A stretch of DNA of 6,939 nt from JBEKHI01 sp050012355 (lineage in GTDB: Bacteria; Actinomycetota; Actinomycetes; Streptosporangiales; Streptosporangiaceae), in the NCBI GenBank assembly GCA_050012355.1, contig JBEKHI010000464.1:1-6939 (forward strand), given 5' to 3'. A model generated the notes under the pieces. That model made no database searches, was not told where the DNA came from, and was given only the letters and a program-made list of their open reading frames with translations. Shown piece by piece: positions 1-5,108 of this stretch (position 1 is the stretch's first letter; each line of letters opens with the position of its first letter). Both the position numbers and the translations under genes were made by a program.

Positions 1-1025
1 TGGGCGAACGCGGCCAGGTCGGCTTCCCGTGCGCGTTCCAGGAGTTCCCCGAACCGGGGGTCGCCAGAGGTGTCGGTCCGCAGGACCAGGGTGTTGACGA
101 AGAAGCCGACCAGTTCTTCGAGTGCCTCGTCCGAGCGGCCGGCGACCGGGGTTCCCAGCGGGATGTCGGTCCCGGCTCCCAGCCGGGTCAGCAGGACCGC
201 CACCGCGGCCTGGATCACCATGAACAGCGTCACGCCATGTCCGCGGGTCAGCCCGGCCAGGCCGGCGTGCAGGGCCGGCGGCACGCTGAACCGCACCCGG
301 CCGCCCCGGTAGGACGCCGTCGCCGGGCGCGGCCGGTCAAACGGCAGCGTCAGCTCCTGCGGTGCCCCGGCCAGCGCCGCCGCCCAGAACCGGGCCTGCC
401 CGGCCGCCAGGCTCCCGGGGTCTTTGTCATCTCCCAGCAGGTCCCGCTGCCACAGCGCGTAGTCCGCGTACTGCACCGCCAGCGGCGCCCAGTCCGGTGC
501 CCGCCCCGCGCACCGGGCCGCGTAGGCCTGGCTCAGGTCCCGCCCCAGCACCCCCATCGACCAGCCGTCGCCGGCGATGTGATGCATCACCACCACCAGC
601 ACGTGCTCGGCCGGCCCGGTCACCAGCAGCCACGCCCGCACCGGCAGCTCAGCCGCCACATCAAACGGGTACCTGGCCGCCGCGGCCAGCTCCTGCTCCC
701 CGCCGCCCTCCACCACCGTCAGCGGCGGCGCCCCGGCCACCACCCGCTGCCACGGCACCCCGCCGGTCTCGGGAAACACCGTCCGCAGGCTCTCATGCCG
801 GGCCGCCACATCCGCCAGCGCCCGCTCCAGCGCGACCCGGTCCAGCCGGCCGGTCAGCCGCACCGCCACCGGAATGTTGTACGTCGCCCCCGGCCCCTCC
901 AGCCGGCTCAGGAACCACAACCGCTGCTGCGCAAACGACAACGGAACCTCCGGGGCCGCCGAGAAATCCCCACCACGCACGCGTCGGCCTGCCAGGAGCC
1001 CCATCAGCAGCCGATACCCCGACAC
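1..1025 (-). CDS. Non-ribosomal peptide synthetase, N-terminal condensation domain (partial)
   Basis: The protein starts on the minus strand and leaves the window at the left edge after 341 codons. It is a condensation (C) domain, which forms the peptide bond between carrier-bound substrates in an NRPS assembly line. In order: the C1-type motif PLSFAQQRLWFL (about residues 28-39) with ATYNIP following; the catalytic HHIAGDG motif at residues 148-154, whose second His (149) is the expected catalytic residue; YADYALWQRDLL; and the latch-type segment GTPVAGRSDE...VGFFVNTLVLRTD (about 291-318). All HHxxxDG residues are present, so the domain looks functional as far as it is seen. The frame is open back to a TAA at 1035-1037. 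The start is uncertain: GTG at 1023-1025 is used here, ATG at 1002-1004 is an alternative, and neither has a convincing Shine-Dalgarno. Adenylation and carrier domains would lie beyond the left edge. Confidence 0.93.
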   Translation of the reverse strand, partial: MSGYRLLMGLLAGRRVRGGDFSAAPEVPLSFAQQRLWFLSRLEGPGATYNIPVAVRLTGRLDRVALERALADVAARHESLRTVFPETGGVPWQRVVAGAPPLTVVEGGGEQELAAAARYPFDVAAELPVRAWLLVTGPAEHVLVVVMHHIAGDGWSMGVLGRDLSQAYAARCAGRAPDWAPLAVQYADYALWQRDLLGDDKDPGSLAAGQARFWAAALAGAPQELTLPFDRPRPATASYRGGRVRFSVPPALHAGLAGLTRGHGVTLFMVIQAAVAVLLTRLGAGTDIPLGTPVAGRSDEALEELVGFFVNTLVLRTDTSGDPRFGELLERAREADLAAFA

Positions 1026-1125
1026 GTTAATAAATTACCACCAGTTAGGCCGGAGTAACAGATTTGCACATAAACCGGACACCTGCTCCAGTTCCGGCGC
1101 TGCTGGGCGCGCGGGCCCTCGCGTG
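1026..1125. other. Divergent intergenic spacer, NRPS / DeoR-like gene
   Basis: About 110 bases separate the two divergent reading frames. The NRPS-proximal part (1027-1075) is clearly more AT-rich than the surroundings, with the run aatttattaac on the minus strand just before the GTG. I find no carrier-protein signature (LGGxS) in any frame upstream of the condensation domain, no strong palindrome and no convincing -35/-10 pair for the NRPS gene. Confidence 0.5.
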
Positions 1126-1131
1126 TAGCCT
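1126..1131 (+). promoter_or_regulatory. Candidate -10 (TAGCCT) of a leaderless promoter
   Basis: TAGCCT fits the actinobacterial TAnnnT -10 consensus and lies exactly 6 bases before the GTG at 1138, the spacing expected when transcription starts on the first base of the start codon. No Shine-Dalgarno is visible before that GTG, which is consistent. No clear -35 is seen. Confidence 0.3.
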
Positions 1132-1137
1132 TCAGTG

Positions 1138-1281
1138 GTGCTGGCACATGAGCGGGCGGAGAACGAAAGGCTCCGCGAGCGAGGCACCGTCTCGGCTCAG
1201 GAACTCGTGCGCTGGTTGCAGGTGAGCGCGTCGAGCCTTGACCGGTGCCGCCAGGCGGGCGGCTCCGTGGTGGTGGTCTGA
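1138..1281 (+). CDS. Short DeoR-family winged-helix fragment, sensor domain missing
   Basis: The frame encodes 47 residues. It opens LAHERAENERLRERGTVSAQ and continues ELVRWLQVSASSLDR, which follows the N-terminal helix-turn-helix of DeoR/GlpR sugar regulators (an ERxxxIL.. opening, an RERGxVSxxELxxxLxVS core, and a short basic turn ending in GGxVVV). The usual arginine-rich end of the recognition helix (TVRRDL) is altered to SSLDRC, and the roughly 170-200-residue sugar-phosphate-sensing domain of full DeoR proteins is absent. The stop TGA (1279-1281) overlaps the ATG of the GH4 gene (1281), so translation of the two is likely coupled. This may be a decayed regulator retained as a leader ORF, or a minimal DNA-binding protein; I favour decay. 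GTG at 1135 is an alternative start. Confidence 0.5.
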   Translation: MLAHERAENERLRERGTVSAQELVRWLQVSASSLDRCRQAGGSVVVV

Positions 1282-2621
1282 TGCAGTTGACGATCCTCGG
1301 CGGCGGCGGCTTCCGCGTCCCCCTGGTGTACCGCGTTCTGCTGAATGACCGGCGGCCAGGTCGCATCACCCGGGTCACGTTGCACGACACCGACCGCACC
1401 CGGCTGGAAGTGATCGCCAAGGTGCTCGCCGACCAGGCAGCTGAGGTCACAGACGCTCCGCAAGTGACCATAACGACGGAGCTCGATCTCGCGCTCCACG
1501 GAGCCGACTTCGTGTTCAGCGCGATCCGGGTGGGCGGCCTCGACGGCCGCGTCGTCGACGAGCGGGTGGCGCTCGACGAGGGGGTGATCGGCCAGGAAAC
1601 CGTGGGAGCGGGCGGGATCTCCTACGGCCTGCGCACGATACCGGTCGCGACCACCATCGCCCGCCGGGTGGCCGAACTCGCGCCACATGCCTGGGTCATC
1701 AACTTCACCAATCCGGCGGGCATGGTCACCGAGGCGATGCTCCCGTACCTCGGCGACCGGGTCATCGGGATCTGCGACTCTCCGGTCGGGCTCGGCCGGA
1801 GAGTCGCGAACGCGCTGGGCGTGGACCCGGCGAGCGCCCGGTTCGACTACGCCGGGCTGAACCATCTCGGGTGGCTGCGCGCTGTCTACGTCGACGGGTG
1901 TGATCAGCTGCCGCGGCTGATGTCCGACGAGGGCGCGCTTACCGCGTTCGAGGAGGGGCGGCTCTTCGGCGCCGATTGGCTGCGCACGCTCGGTGCCGTG
2001 CCCAACGAGTACCTGCACTACTACTACTTCACCCGGCAGACGCTGGCTGCCGGCCGCGCCGCCGCGTATACCCGCGGCGCGTTCCTTCGCGAGCAGCAGC
2101 ATGGTTTCTACGCACGGGTATCGGCGGACGAGGGTCCGGCCTTCGCCGCCTGGGACGAGACCAGGCTGGAACGCGAGGTTACCTACGGCGCCGAGAGCCG
2201 CGCGGCTTCGGCCGCTGGTGACCGCGACCCGACCGACCTGGAATCGGGCGGTTATGAGCAGGTGGCGCTGGCTCTGATGCGGGCGATCGCGCATAACGAG
2301 CGGACCACCCTCATACTCAACGTCCGCAACCGCGGCACGCTCGACGTGCTCGACGCCGACGCCGTGGTCGAGGTGCCATGCCATGTCGATGCCAATGGCC
2401 CCCGTCCCCTCATCGCCGACCCGCTGCCCGGGTACGCGGCGGGACTCGTATGCGCGGTGAAGTCGGTCGAACGCGACGTCATCGGCGCGGCCGCCACCGG
2501 ATCCCGGTCCCTAGCGTTGCGCGCGCTCGCCACTCATCCCCTGGTGGATTCCGTCCCGGTGGCGCGCCGCCTGCTAGATAGCTATCAGAGCCGGTTCTCC
2601 GCCCTCGCCTACCTGCGCTGA
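1281..2621 (+). CDS. 6-phospho-beta-glucosidase, glycoside hydrolase family 4
   Basis: A 446-residue cytoplasmic enzyme of usual family length. GH4 enzymes cleave phosphorylated disaccharides by an oxidation-elimination route using NAD+ and a divalent metal. Visible features: the N-terminal Rossmann loop ILGGGGFRVPL (residues 5-15); an acidic ribose-binding position in HDTD (35-38); ETVGAGGISYGLR (about 106-118); the NFTNPAG motif (141-147); the metal-ligand Cys in GICDSP (C165); the metal-ligand His in GLNHLGW (H195); and NEYLHYYYF (242-250), whose first Tyr matches the catalytic-base Tyr of the family. The C-terminal signatures ILNVRNRG and DAVVEVPCHVDANG are typical of the phospho-beta-glucosidase subgroup. 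The ATG at 1281 puts the first strand at residue 2 and overlaps the upstream TGA; the in-frame GTG at 1245 adds a non-homologous extension. In actinomycetes the true substrate may differ, and no PTS or ABC transporter genes are in view. Confidence 0.93.
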   Translation: MQLTILGGGGFRVPLVYRVLLNDRRPGRITRVTLHDTDRTRLEVIAKVLADQAAEVTDAPQVTITTELDLALHGADFVFSAIRVGGLDGRVVDERVALDEGVIGQETVGAGGISYGLRTIPVATTIARRVAELAPHAWVINFTNPAGMVTEAMLPYLGDRVIGICDSPVGLGRRVANALGVDPASARFDYAGLNHLGWLRAVYVDGCDQLPRLMSDEGALTAFEEGRLFGADWLRTLGAVPNEYLHYYYFTRQTLAAGRAAAYTRGAFLREQQHGFYARVSADEGPAFAAWDETRLEREVTYGAESRAASAAGDRDPTDLESGGYEQVALALMRAIAHNERTTLILNVRNRGTLDVLDADAVVEVPCHVDANGPRPLIADPLPGYAAGLVCAVKSVERDVIGAAATGSRSLALRALATHPLVDSVPVARRLLDSYQSRFSALAYLR

Positions 2622-2652
2622 CGGCACCCGCTCCGTTCCCGGCACCCACCCC

Positions 2653-2702
2653 AGCGATGGCCCATCGATGGTGCTATTCCGCTATCGATGGCCCATCGAT
2701 GG
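2653..2702. repeat. Two 17-bp palindromic direct repeats 31 bp apart
   Basis: The 17-mer cgatggcccatcgatgg occurs at 2655-2671 and again at 2686-2702. The second copy lies in ATCGATGG-C-CCATCGAT (2684-2700), a perfect odd palindrome with 8-bp arms; the first (2653-2669) has one mismatch (G2654/A2668). CCATCGATGG (2662-2671, 2693-2702) is also self-complementary, so several alternative hairpins are possible. The 31-bp period is close to three helical turns, which suits a protein-binding array. The site sits between convergent genes, so a bidirectional terminator is the alternative, but no T-run follows on either strand. Confidence 0.7.
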
Positions 2703-2826
2703 GGTCGCCATACCCGTCCTGCCCGCAAACCGCGGCAAGCGAGATGTTCAGGCCGAGCCGACTCAGCGCGACCGCGTGGCTGGCGATGCCGCCGGGGCCC
2801 GATCCCATCCCAGCTGTCACGCCCAT
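2674..2826 (-). pseudogene. PfkB-family carbohydrate kinase remnant
   Basis: A 50-residue minus-strand frame contains GPGGIASHAVALSRLGLN followed by ISLAAVCGQDGYGD. This pattern follows the first conserved block of PfkB/ribokinase-type sugar kinases (GG.A.NVAVALARLG....VG.D.FG). The block's Asn is replaced (Ser at the likely aligned position). The similarity stops at GYGD, exactly where the palindromic repeat array begins, and a TAG follows 9 codons later. The frame starts at an ATG (2824-2826) that overlaps the stop of the nitroreductase gene, so it is in a position to be co-translated. The rest of the kinase (about 250 residues) is absent on both strands nearby. I infer a truncated kinase gene, possibly from the same sugar locus as the GH4 enzyme. 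The identification rests on one motif. Confidence 0.5.
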
Positions 2827-3455
2827 GGCGCGGCATCGCCCCACTGATTCCAGTAAGTCGTCTCAGCCGTGGGCAGGCGAGTTGTGGGCCCGAATCTCCC
2901 CTGCGGATAACCGAGCGGAATGGCGAGATGGAAGCTGATGTGGTCAGGAACGCCGAATAGCGCCCGGAACTCGTCGTGATCGCCGGGGTACAGGCGCGTT
3001 GGCACCGAACCGATGCCGAGCGCCCGCGCCGCGAGCATCAGGTTCTGGGCGGCGGGCAGGACCGACTCTGGTCCGTGCGGCGGCTCGGATAGCACGAAGA
3101 CGACGCAAGGAACATCTTTCATCTCCCCGGCAAGTCGCATTGCCGGGGCCATAGAAGTGTCGCCCGGAGAGACATCCTCGGGGCCGCTCCAGCCCTGGTC
3201 CTCCTTGCGCTTAGCCCACCACGACCTTTGGTACAGCTCCCCGAACGCCGCGATCTTGTCCCGGTCGGTCGCGACAAGCAGGCGGCCGATCTGCCGGTTG
3301 CTGCCGTTCGGCGCCTTGGCCGCGGCCGCGATGATGACGTGGAGGTGCGCCACCGGGATGGGGTCGGGGCGCATCCTGCGAATCGACCGCTGCGTGAACA
3401 TCGCCTCGCCGATCGGCATCGATAGTTCGCTCGGGTCTACCTCAGGTTCTTCCAT
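2817..3455 (-). CDS. Nitroreductase-family FMN-dependent oxidoreductase
   Basis: The predicted product is 212 residues. The nitroreductase fold uses FMN and NAD(P)H to reduce nitro, quinone or other acceptors. Visible signatures: TQRSIRRMRPDPIP near the N-terminus, whose Arg residues are typical FMN-phosphate contacts; AAAKAPNGSNRQ, the family's APxGSNxQ turn; QNLMLAARALGIGSVPTRLY in the second half; and the C-terminal IPLGYPQGRFGP that closes the domain. The start at 3455 (MEEPEVDPSELSMPIGE) is preferred over an ATG at 3515 because homology begins shortly after it, a TAnnnT box lies 7 bases upstream, and the 20 extra residues look like non-coding translation. It is divergent from the SAM methyltransferase; its stop overlaps the kinase remnant. 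Substrate unknown. Confidence 0.88.
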   Translation of the reverse strand: MEEPEVDPSELSMPIGEAMFTQRSIRRMRPDPIPVAHLHVIIAAAAKAPNGSNRQIGRLLVATDRDKIAAFGELYQRSWWAKRKEDQGWSGPEDVSPGDTSMAPAMRLAGEMKDVPCVVFVLSEPPHGPESVLPAAQNLMLAARALGIGSVPTRLYPGDHDEFRALFGVPDHISFHLAIPLGYPQGRFGPTTRLPTAETTYWNQWGDAAPWA

Positions 3456-3462
3456 GGTCGGG

Positions 3463-3468
3463 ATCGTA
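3463..3468 (-). promoter_or_regulatory. Candidate -10 (TACGAT) for the nitroreductase gene
   Basis: On the minus strand TACGAT lies 7 bases before the ATG at 3455, with no Shine-Dalgarno between, consistent with a leaderless transcript. A GTGACC lies 14 bases further upstream, a short spacer for a -35, so only the -10 is proposed. This site supports the 3455 start over 3515. Confidence 0.3.
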
Positions 3469-3522
3469 GCGACCCTAGGCCCGGTCACCGCGCTGCAGGC
3501 AGGCCCGATCGCCATGCCGGGC

Positions 3523-3551
3523 TTGCGGCATGACGCGACTCAGATTATCGT
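3523..3551 (+). promoter_or_regulatory. Candidate promoter of the SAM methyltransferase gene
   Basis: TTGCGG (3523-3528) and TATCGT (3546-3551) are separated by exactly 17 bases and fit the -35 TTGnnn and -10 TAnnnT patterns of principal-sigma promoters in actinomycetes. The expected start of transcription, near 3558, falls inside the CGATATATC tandem repeat and gives a leader of about 50 bases that includes the Shine-Dalgarno at 3601-3605. Confidence 0.45.
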
Positions 3552-3553
3552 TC

Positions 3554-3576
3554 CGATATATCCACTCGATATATCG
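3554..3576. promoter_or_regulatory. Tandem CGATATATC operator-like site
   Basis: CGATATATC at 3554-3562 is repeated at 3567-3575, and the second copy extends to the perfect palindrome CGATATATCG (3567-3576). Each GATATATC core is self-complementary, and the copies are 13 bp apart. The AT-rich cores stand out in GC-rich DNA. The site directly follows the candidate -10 of the methyltransferase gene and lies in the shared divergent region with the nitroreductase gene, the place for a repressor to block transcription. The regulator is not in the window. Confidence 0.5.
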
Positions 3577-3610
3577 GGCCGACGATTTTCAAGCTGACGC
3601 GGGAGCTGCG

Positions 3611-4372
3611 ATGAGACGGATCGACTACAACACCGAGCAGTACCAGGACTACGCGCGCGGGCGTGCGCTCACCGAGCAGCAGCTTCAGGCGTGGATCAGC
3701 GCCTTCGCCGCCCTGTTGCCCCAGCAGCGACCGCTGGCGGGCCTGGACATTGGCTCAGGCACCGGCAGGTTCACCCCCGCGCTAGCGCGAGCGTTCGGGC
3801 CAGTGACCGGCGTCGAGCCGTCGGTCGGCATGCGCGACGTTGCGGAGGCGCAGGGCCCGCATCCCGGTGTGCGGTACCTGGCAGGCTCCGCCGAGGACAT
3901 TCCAGTGCCCTCCGGCAGCGCCGACTACCTTCTCATGTTCTTGTCCTGGCATCACGTCCAGGACAAGCCCCGGGCAGTCCGCGAGTTGGCCAGGGTACTC
4001 AGGCCCGCCGGGCGGCTGTTGCTACGCGAGAACTTCAGCGACCACATACCTCCCTCAGGATGGTGGCTGGAATACTTCCCCTGCGGCTTCGAGGTGGACG
4101 CCGCCCTGTTCCAGCCGCTGCACGAGGTCATCGCGACATTCACCTCGGCCGGCTGGCGCGTCGCTAGCTTCGGCCGGATCACCGAGCCGTCCTCCGGCAC
4201 TCAAGGCGACATGCTCCAGCGGCTGCGCCTGCGCACCCATTCGGCCTTCGCTCAGTTCACACCCGACGAACTGGAGACCGGCTTCCGCCGCCTCGAGCAG
4301 GCCATCGCCGCCGACCCCGAGGCGCCGGCGCCCGAAGATCCCGCCACCGTCCTCACCCTCGAACGGTGCTAG
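3611..4372 (+). CDS. Class I SAM-dependent methyltransferase
   Basis: The predicted product is 253 residues with a Methyltransf_11-type Rossmann domain. Motif I is GLDIGSGTGRF (residues 44-54), which forms the SAM loop. The acidic residue after strand 2 is E69 in VTGVEPS. GSAEDIP (92-98) is the adenine-binding acidic stretch. LMFLSWHHV (108-116) is the post-strand-4 motif, and ARVLRPAGRLLLREN (127-141) is the usual strand-5 hairpin. The ATG at 3611 has a GGGAG Shine-Dalgarno at 3601-3605 with a 5-base gap. An upstream in-frame extension to 3530 would translate the operator and promoter and is rejected. The C-terminal 90 residues carry no motif I recognise, so the substrate (small molecule or lipid) is open. 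A PIG-L deacetylase gene and an NRPS gene lie in the same window, but nothing here shows they share a pathway. Confidence 0.9.
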   Translation: MRRIDYNTEQYQDYARGRALTEQQLQAWISAFAALLPQQRPLAGLDIGSGTGRFTPALARAFGPVTGVEPSVGMRDVAEAQGPHPGVRYLAGSAEDIPVPSGSADYLLMFLSWHHVQDKPRAVRELARVLRPAGRLLLRENFSDHIPPSGWWLEYFPCGFEVDAALFQPLHEVIATFTSAGWRVASFGRITEPSSGTQGDMLQRLRLRTHSAFAQFTPDELETGFRRLEQAIAADPEAPAPEDPATVLTLERC

Positions 4373-4378
4373 CTGACA

Positions 4379-4447
4379 CGTAATATCCGCAGCGAGACGT
4401 GGCGTGCGGTTGTCGCGTACCGGTTCAGCCAAGCGCGTACCGGGCCG
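4379..4447 (-). pseudogene. Possible C-terminal remnant of the TmrB-like gene
   Basis: Reading through the TGA of the adjacent P-loop gene in the same frame gives LAEPVRDNRTPRLAADIT. This resembles the C-terminal block of TmrB-type proteins (F.DHIQTDN.....VAE.I in the Bacillus protein, from memory). About 30-40 family residues that should come between are missing, so an internal deletion is likely. It is short and recognised by eye only. Confidence 0.3.
4414..4443. repeat. 10-bp direct repeat, 20-bp period
   Basis: CGCGTACCGG is present at 4414-4423 and 4434-4443, exactly 20 bp apart, in the spacer between the convergent methyltransferase and TmrB-like genes. There is no obvious hairpin or T-run, so no terminator is claimed here. 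Confidence 0.4.
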
Positions 4448-4957
4448 TCAGTGGACGGCGTGATCGGCAGTCCCGCCGACCGGGAGATAATGTCCGAGGC
4501 TCCGGGCGCGCAGTCGCCTGACCACGGTGGCGGGGTCGGCCAGCAACCCGAAGTGGTGCAGTTCGACGCCGTCGTCACGCAGGCTGCCGATGATCTCCCG
4601 GAAGTGGCCGTAGTTCACCAGCGTCATCGGCACGATCACCGGACCTTCATGCCCGGTCAGCGTCATGCGCAGCAGTTCCAGCACGGAGTGCCGCCAGGCG
4701 GGGATGTCCTGCCACCGGCGCCGCAGCGACGGGGGCAGCATGCGGCGCATACCGGAGCCCACGGGCCCAGGGTCGCAGACTACGCTGCCGGGCAGTCGCC
4801 GGTTCAACTCGAAGGCGGTAGCCGTCTTGCCCACCCCCTCGGGTCCATTGATCCACAGGAGCTTCGTGGTGCTAGCGAGGCCTCGCGAGCTGCTGCCTTG
4901 ATCTTGTCGTGAGACATCGTGCCTCTGTCCGGTGGCCTGGTCCCGGCGCCCGGCCAC
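4448..4957 (-). CDS. TmrB-like P-loop ATP-binding protein, probably degraded
   Basis: The 169-residue frame carries a Walker A motif in LLWINGPEGVGKTATAFELN (G38-T45) and continues with PGSVVCDP, MRRMLPPSLRRRWQDIPAWR, GPVIVPMTLVNYGHFREIIG and HHFGLLADPATVVRRLRAR. This order matches TmrB, the ATP-binding tunicamycin-resistance protein of Bacillus, and its actinobacterial AAA-family relatives of about 180-200 residues. The region after RLRAR is not family-like: the frame ends in SLGHYLPVGGTADHAVH, losing the expected C-terminal helices. The N-terminus is also odd. The only in-frame start (GTG 4957) has no Shine-Dalgarno, while a better start (ATG 4917 with AGAGG) is in another frame. I infer a gene damaged at both ends, though a shortened functional protein is possible. 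Confidence 0.7.
   Translation of the reverse strand: MAGRRDQATGQRHDVSRQDQGSSSRGLASTTKLLWINGPEGVGKTATAFELNRRLPGSVVCDPGPVGSGMRRMLPPSLRRRWQDIPAWRHSVLELLRMTLTGHEGPVIVPMTLVNYGHFREIIGSLRDDGVELHHFGLLADPATVVRRLRARSLGHYLPVGGTADHAVH
4804..4917 (-). other. Out-of-frame start segment upstream of the TmrB-like domain
   Basis: ATG at 4915-4917 follows AGAGG with a 4-base gap and begins MSHDKIKAAAREASLAPR. I recall MSxxKIKAAAR-type openings from other actinobacterial proteins, but this is memory only. The frame ends after 37 residues and lies one base off the frame that encodes the Walker A protein. A single-base indel around 4870-4900 would join this start to TTKLLWINGPEG. It is therefore either the true start of the gene before a frameshift or the clipped N-terminus of another gene. 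Confidence 0.35.
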
Positions 4958-5108
4958 CGCATGGTGATCACGATGGAAGGAAGAGGAGAACTCACGCGAG
5001 GGCTGCGCCGCTCTTGTCCGTACGCGCTACCTCCCGCGCCGGGCTGGCGGTAGCTCTGATCCGGCAGGCGTGCCTGCCAAGGTCAGCATACGCAGACGCT
5101 TCCGAACT
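4958..5108. other. Spacer between TmrB-like and PIG-L genes
   Basis: Apart from the hairpin at 5063-5078 I see no coding frame with recognisable similarity here. A purine-rich ggaaggaagaggagaa (4976-4991) resembles a ribosome-binding tract on the plus strand but is not followed by a meaningful frame. Confidence 0.4.
5063..5078 (-). terminator. Possible hairpin terminator after the PIG-L gene
   Basis: GGCAGGC (5063-5069) and GCCTGCC (5072-5078) are inverted around GT, 30 bases past the PIG-L stop on the minus strand. In RNA the inner pairs must open to form a loop, leaving a 5-bp GC stem. No U-run follows, so it would be a tail-less terminator at best, or a small protein-binding palindrome. 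Confidence 0.3.

Noticed and set aside
237..1058. Long plus-strand open frames over the NRPS region
   Set aside because: Their Pro/Arg/His-rich composition is the antisense of a GC-rich gene, and the minus-strand frame gives clear condensation-domain motifs.
1197..2384. 395-codon minus-strand open frame
   Set aside because: It is antisense to the GH4 gene and shows no family motifs; the plus-strand frame has complete GH4 signatures.
2653..2702. CRISPR array
   Set aside because: Only two repeat copies with a 14-bp spacer and strong palindromic structure; no further units.
3456..3515. N-terminal extension of the nitroreductase to the ATG at 3515
   Set aside because: No Shine-Dalgarno, residues not family-like, and a -10-like box directly precedes the internal ATG at 3455.
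3530..3610. N-terminal extension of the SAM methyltransferase
   Set aside because: It would translate across the promoter and the CGATATATC repeats; ATG 3611 has a well-placed GGGAG.
4451..4912. Plus-strand open frame opposite the TmrB-like gene
   Set aside because: No recognisable motifs; the minus strand has a Walker A motif and an extended family match.
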